Positions 62,943 to 64,000 of a DNA stretch of 64,000 nt are shown here, one piece after another. This DNA is from Bacillota bacterium (GTDB taxonomy: Bacteria; Bacillota; Clostridia; Christensenellales; Pumilibacteraceae). A program made the translations under genes and the position numbers. Where the stretch lies: NCBI GenBank assembly GCA_009779975.1, contig WRAY01000003.1:35151-99150 (forward strand), read 5' to 3'. Below the pieces are notes generated by a model that was not told where the DNA came from, ran no database searches, and worked only from the letters and a program-made list of their open reading frames with translations. Positions within the stretch are counted from its first letter, which is position 1. Each line of letters opens with the position of its first letter.

Positions 62943-63322
62943 AAAAACTCCTTTACTGCCGGCGTGAGCAGTTGCCGTTATTGGCTACACCTTAAAAATT
63001 AATTTTGTTCTTTGAGAAGAAGAAAAACTTCCCCCCTCAAAACCTCTTTAAATATTTTCTCGAGGCTTTGAGGGGAGGGAACATTTTCCGTCGGCTCATC
63101 GGGTATGGGAACAATAAAAATAAAACACTTGCAAAAATATTTGTAAAAGGTCTACCCACTGGATCGGAAAAACAAGAACGAAGTTCAAATTTGGAACAAA
63201 TTTTTTTTCCGCCTTTTACAAATATTTTTGACAAGTGTTAACAAAAAAAGTTCCCATACCCGGAGCCAGAGGAAACAAAAAATTTAACCATAAAAAAAAT
63301 AAAAAAACTTATGGAAAAAGTG
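62943..63322. repeat. Two adjacent long inverted repeats
   Basis: First: arms CCCCTCAAAACCTC (63033-63046) and its complement with one mismatch (63062-63075). Second, much larger: left arm about 63083-63150, right arm about 63211-63276, sharing GGGTATGGGAAC, AACACTTG and AAATATTTGTAAAAGG in inverted order, with a further inner stem CGGAAAAA/TTTTTCCG. No gene is seen in 62943-63357. Confidence 0.75.
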
Positions 63323-63351
63323 TTGACAAGTGATATTATATGTGATATTAT
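63323..63351 (+). promoter_or_regulatory. Promoter of the toxin-antitoxin operon, leaderless
   Basis: TTGACA (63323-63328), 17-base spacer, TATTAT (63346-63351). The toxin ATG is at 63358, 6 bases later. Confidence 0.65.
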
Positions 63352-63357
63352 GTTAGT

Positions 63358-63615
63358 ATGCTAAAGATATTATTCAATAAACAACCGCAAAAATATTTGA
63401 ATAAAGTTCCAGATAATGTTTCTGACAAACTTATTAAAGCGTGTAATGGATTACTTACCGCTTCAGGTGACATAGTAAAACTTAAAGGAACTAATTATTA
63501 TCGTCTAAAAATTGAACAATATCGGATAATATTCACATATGATAAAGAGTTAGAGCAAATACTAATTGAAGAAATAAATACACGAACAAATATAAAATAC
63601 AGGAGGTATTCATAA
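63358..63615 (+). CDS. RelE/ParE-family toxin
   Basis: 85 residues with the RelE fold pattern: NKQPQKYLNKVPDNVSDKLI helices, VKLKGTNYYRLKIEQYRIIF (the conserved L..YR.R..YRI.. core) and a final ILIEEINTRTNIKYRRYS strand with basic residues. RelE toxins cut mRNA on the ribosome; ParE relatives act on gyrase, and I cannot tell which here. It precedes its antitoxin, the reverse of the most common order, and overlaps it by one base. Leaderless start. Confidence 0.85.
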   Translation: MLKILFNKQPQKYLNKVPDNVSDKLIKACNGLLTASGDIVKLKGTNYYRLKIEQYRIIFTYDKELEQILIEEINTRTNIKYRRYS

Positions 63616-63845
63616 TGTTATTTGATAAAATTCCAGAAGTAGAGCCAGATGCAGAGGATATCAAAATGATATCCAAAATTAAGTCTCGCAAAGATAGAGA
63701 CTACAAGACTTTAGAAGACATAGAGTTTAATGGCAAAATTTTAGTAAGAGTGCCAAAGACTTTGCATAAAGATTTAATTGTTCAGGCTCAACACGAAGGT
63801 GTGAGTTTAAATCAACTTATAGTTTATAAACTTGCAGGACAATAA
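63615..63845 (+). CDS. Ribbon-helix-helix-type antitoxin
   Basis: 76 residues. The C-terminal half, GKILVRVPKTLHKDLIVQAQ plus HEGVSLNQLIVYKLA, is the pattern of HicB/CopG-like ribbon-helix-helix DNA-binding proteins. ATG 63615 shares a base with the toxin stop (TAATG) and follows AGGAGGT. Expected to bind the toxin and repress the operon. Confidence 0.8.
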   Translation: MLFDKIPEVEPDAEDIKMISKIKSRKDRDYKTLEDIEFNGKILVRVPKTLHKDLIVQAQHEGVSLNQLIVYKLAGQ

Positions 63846-63879
63846 TTTGTTTTAAAAATCACAACTGAATAAAAAAGAC

Positions 63880-63913
63880 AAAGAGGTTAGAGCAAAAATG
63901 CTTTAACCTCTTT
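63880..63913. terminator. Bidirectional terminator
   Basis: AAAGAGGTTAGAGC (63880-63893) and GCTTTAACCTCTTT (63900-63913), one mismatch, flanked by A-rich and T-rich sequence. Confidence 0.8.
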
Positions 63914-64000
63914 ATTTTAATATCTGTTGAAGTAATTGGATTTTCAATTTTTCGTCAATGTCTTTGTGCTTTGAGTTGCCTGTTAGATAGTCGACAGAGA
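63912..64000 (-). CDS. C-terminus of an XRE-family regulator, cut by the window end
   Basis: The minus-strand frame from 63998 to the stop at 63912-63914 reads SVDYLTGNSKHKDIDEKLKI and ends QLLQQILK. SVDYLTG is the usual end of a Cro/C1 HTH domain. The start lies outside the window. Confidence 0.6.
   Translation of the reverse strand, partial: SVDYLTGNSKHKDIDEKLKIQLLQQILK

Overview
The window looks like a chromosomal segment of a low-GC Gram-positive bacterium (Bacillota, probably an uncultured clostridial lineage). Support comes from an mcsA-mcsB-clpC cluster, a FabK-type enoyl reductase, SPP-II lipoproteins with short signal peptides, strong GGAGG ribosome sites and TTGACA-N17-TATAAT promoters. 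Exact taxonomy cannot be read from the sequence.

Layout. (1) 1-8.2 kb: the 3' part of a giant repetitive surface protein. (2) 8.4-14.2 kb: rtcB with a small XRE regulator, an RCC1-repeat lipoprotein, then a decayed zone: a surface-protein fragment running head-on into a truncated ATP-dependent DNA ligase, an intact ku gene, a RhuM-type fragment and 1.2 kb of repeats. (3) 14.3-25.9 kb: a second giant (3870 aa) membrane-anchored surface protein with a Cys-rich N-terminus, a Gly-rich region and cadherin-like repeats. (4) 26-30 kb: a LexA-like repressor, a radical-SAM/DUF4130 DNA-repair gene pair and a MarR regulator. (5) 30.3-38.2 kb: two large lipoproteins with InlB-type repeats, the first also with BspA-type leucine-rich repeats and apparently controlled by the divergent MarR through two perfect palindromes. 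(6) 38.3-43.6 kb: a Sel1-repeat protein, tRNA-Leu, a YgjV-like membrane protein and a second RCC1 lipoprotein. (7) 43.8-51.3 kb: housekeeping genes tyrS, dCMP deaminase, mcsA, mcsB, clpC, a YcxB-like protein and fabK. (8) 51.7-60.1 kb: a tRNA-Ser gene followed by a compact six-gene island: an excisionase-type HTH, a large HARE-HTH protein, a PglZ-domain phosphatase, a short BrxL-like AAA+ ATPase, a small zinc protein and a class III nucleotide-cyclase-like protein. (9) 60.2-64 kb: a second LexA-like repressor, a zinc-ribbon protein, a possible structured RNA, small phage-type hypotheticals, a truncated adenine methyltransferase, a RelE-type toxin-antitoxin pair and the end of another XRE regulator.

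The best candidate for an undescribed system is the 52.3-60.1 kb island. It pairs the PglZ and BrxL components of BREX phage defence with no visible BrxC, methyltransferase or Lon protease domain, and adds a cyclase-like protein that keeps two metal-binding aspartates. A LexA paralogue with its own palindromic operator lies directly downstream, which suggests damage-linked control nearby. Other notable signals are promoters placed only 6-8 bases from start codons (leaderless transcripts: rtcB, tyrS, the toxin gene, the RhuM fragment), several families of 17-bp 7-3-7 palindromes in intergenic regions, and a dispersed TGTAGGGGCGG repeat family. All calls come from reading the sequence by eye; no database search was possible.
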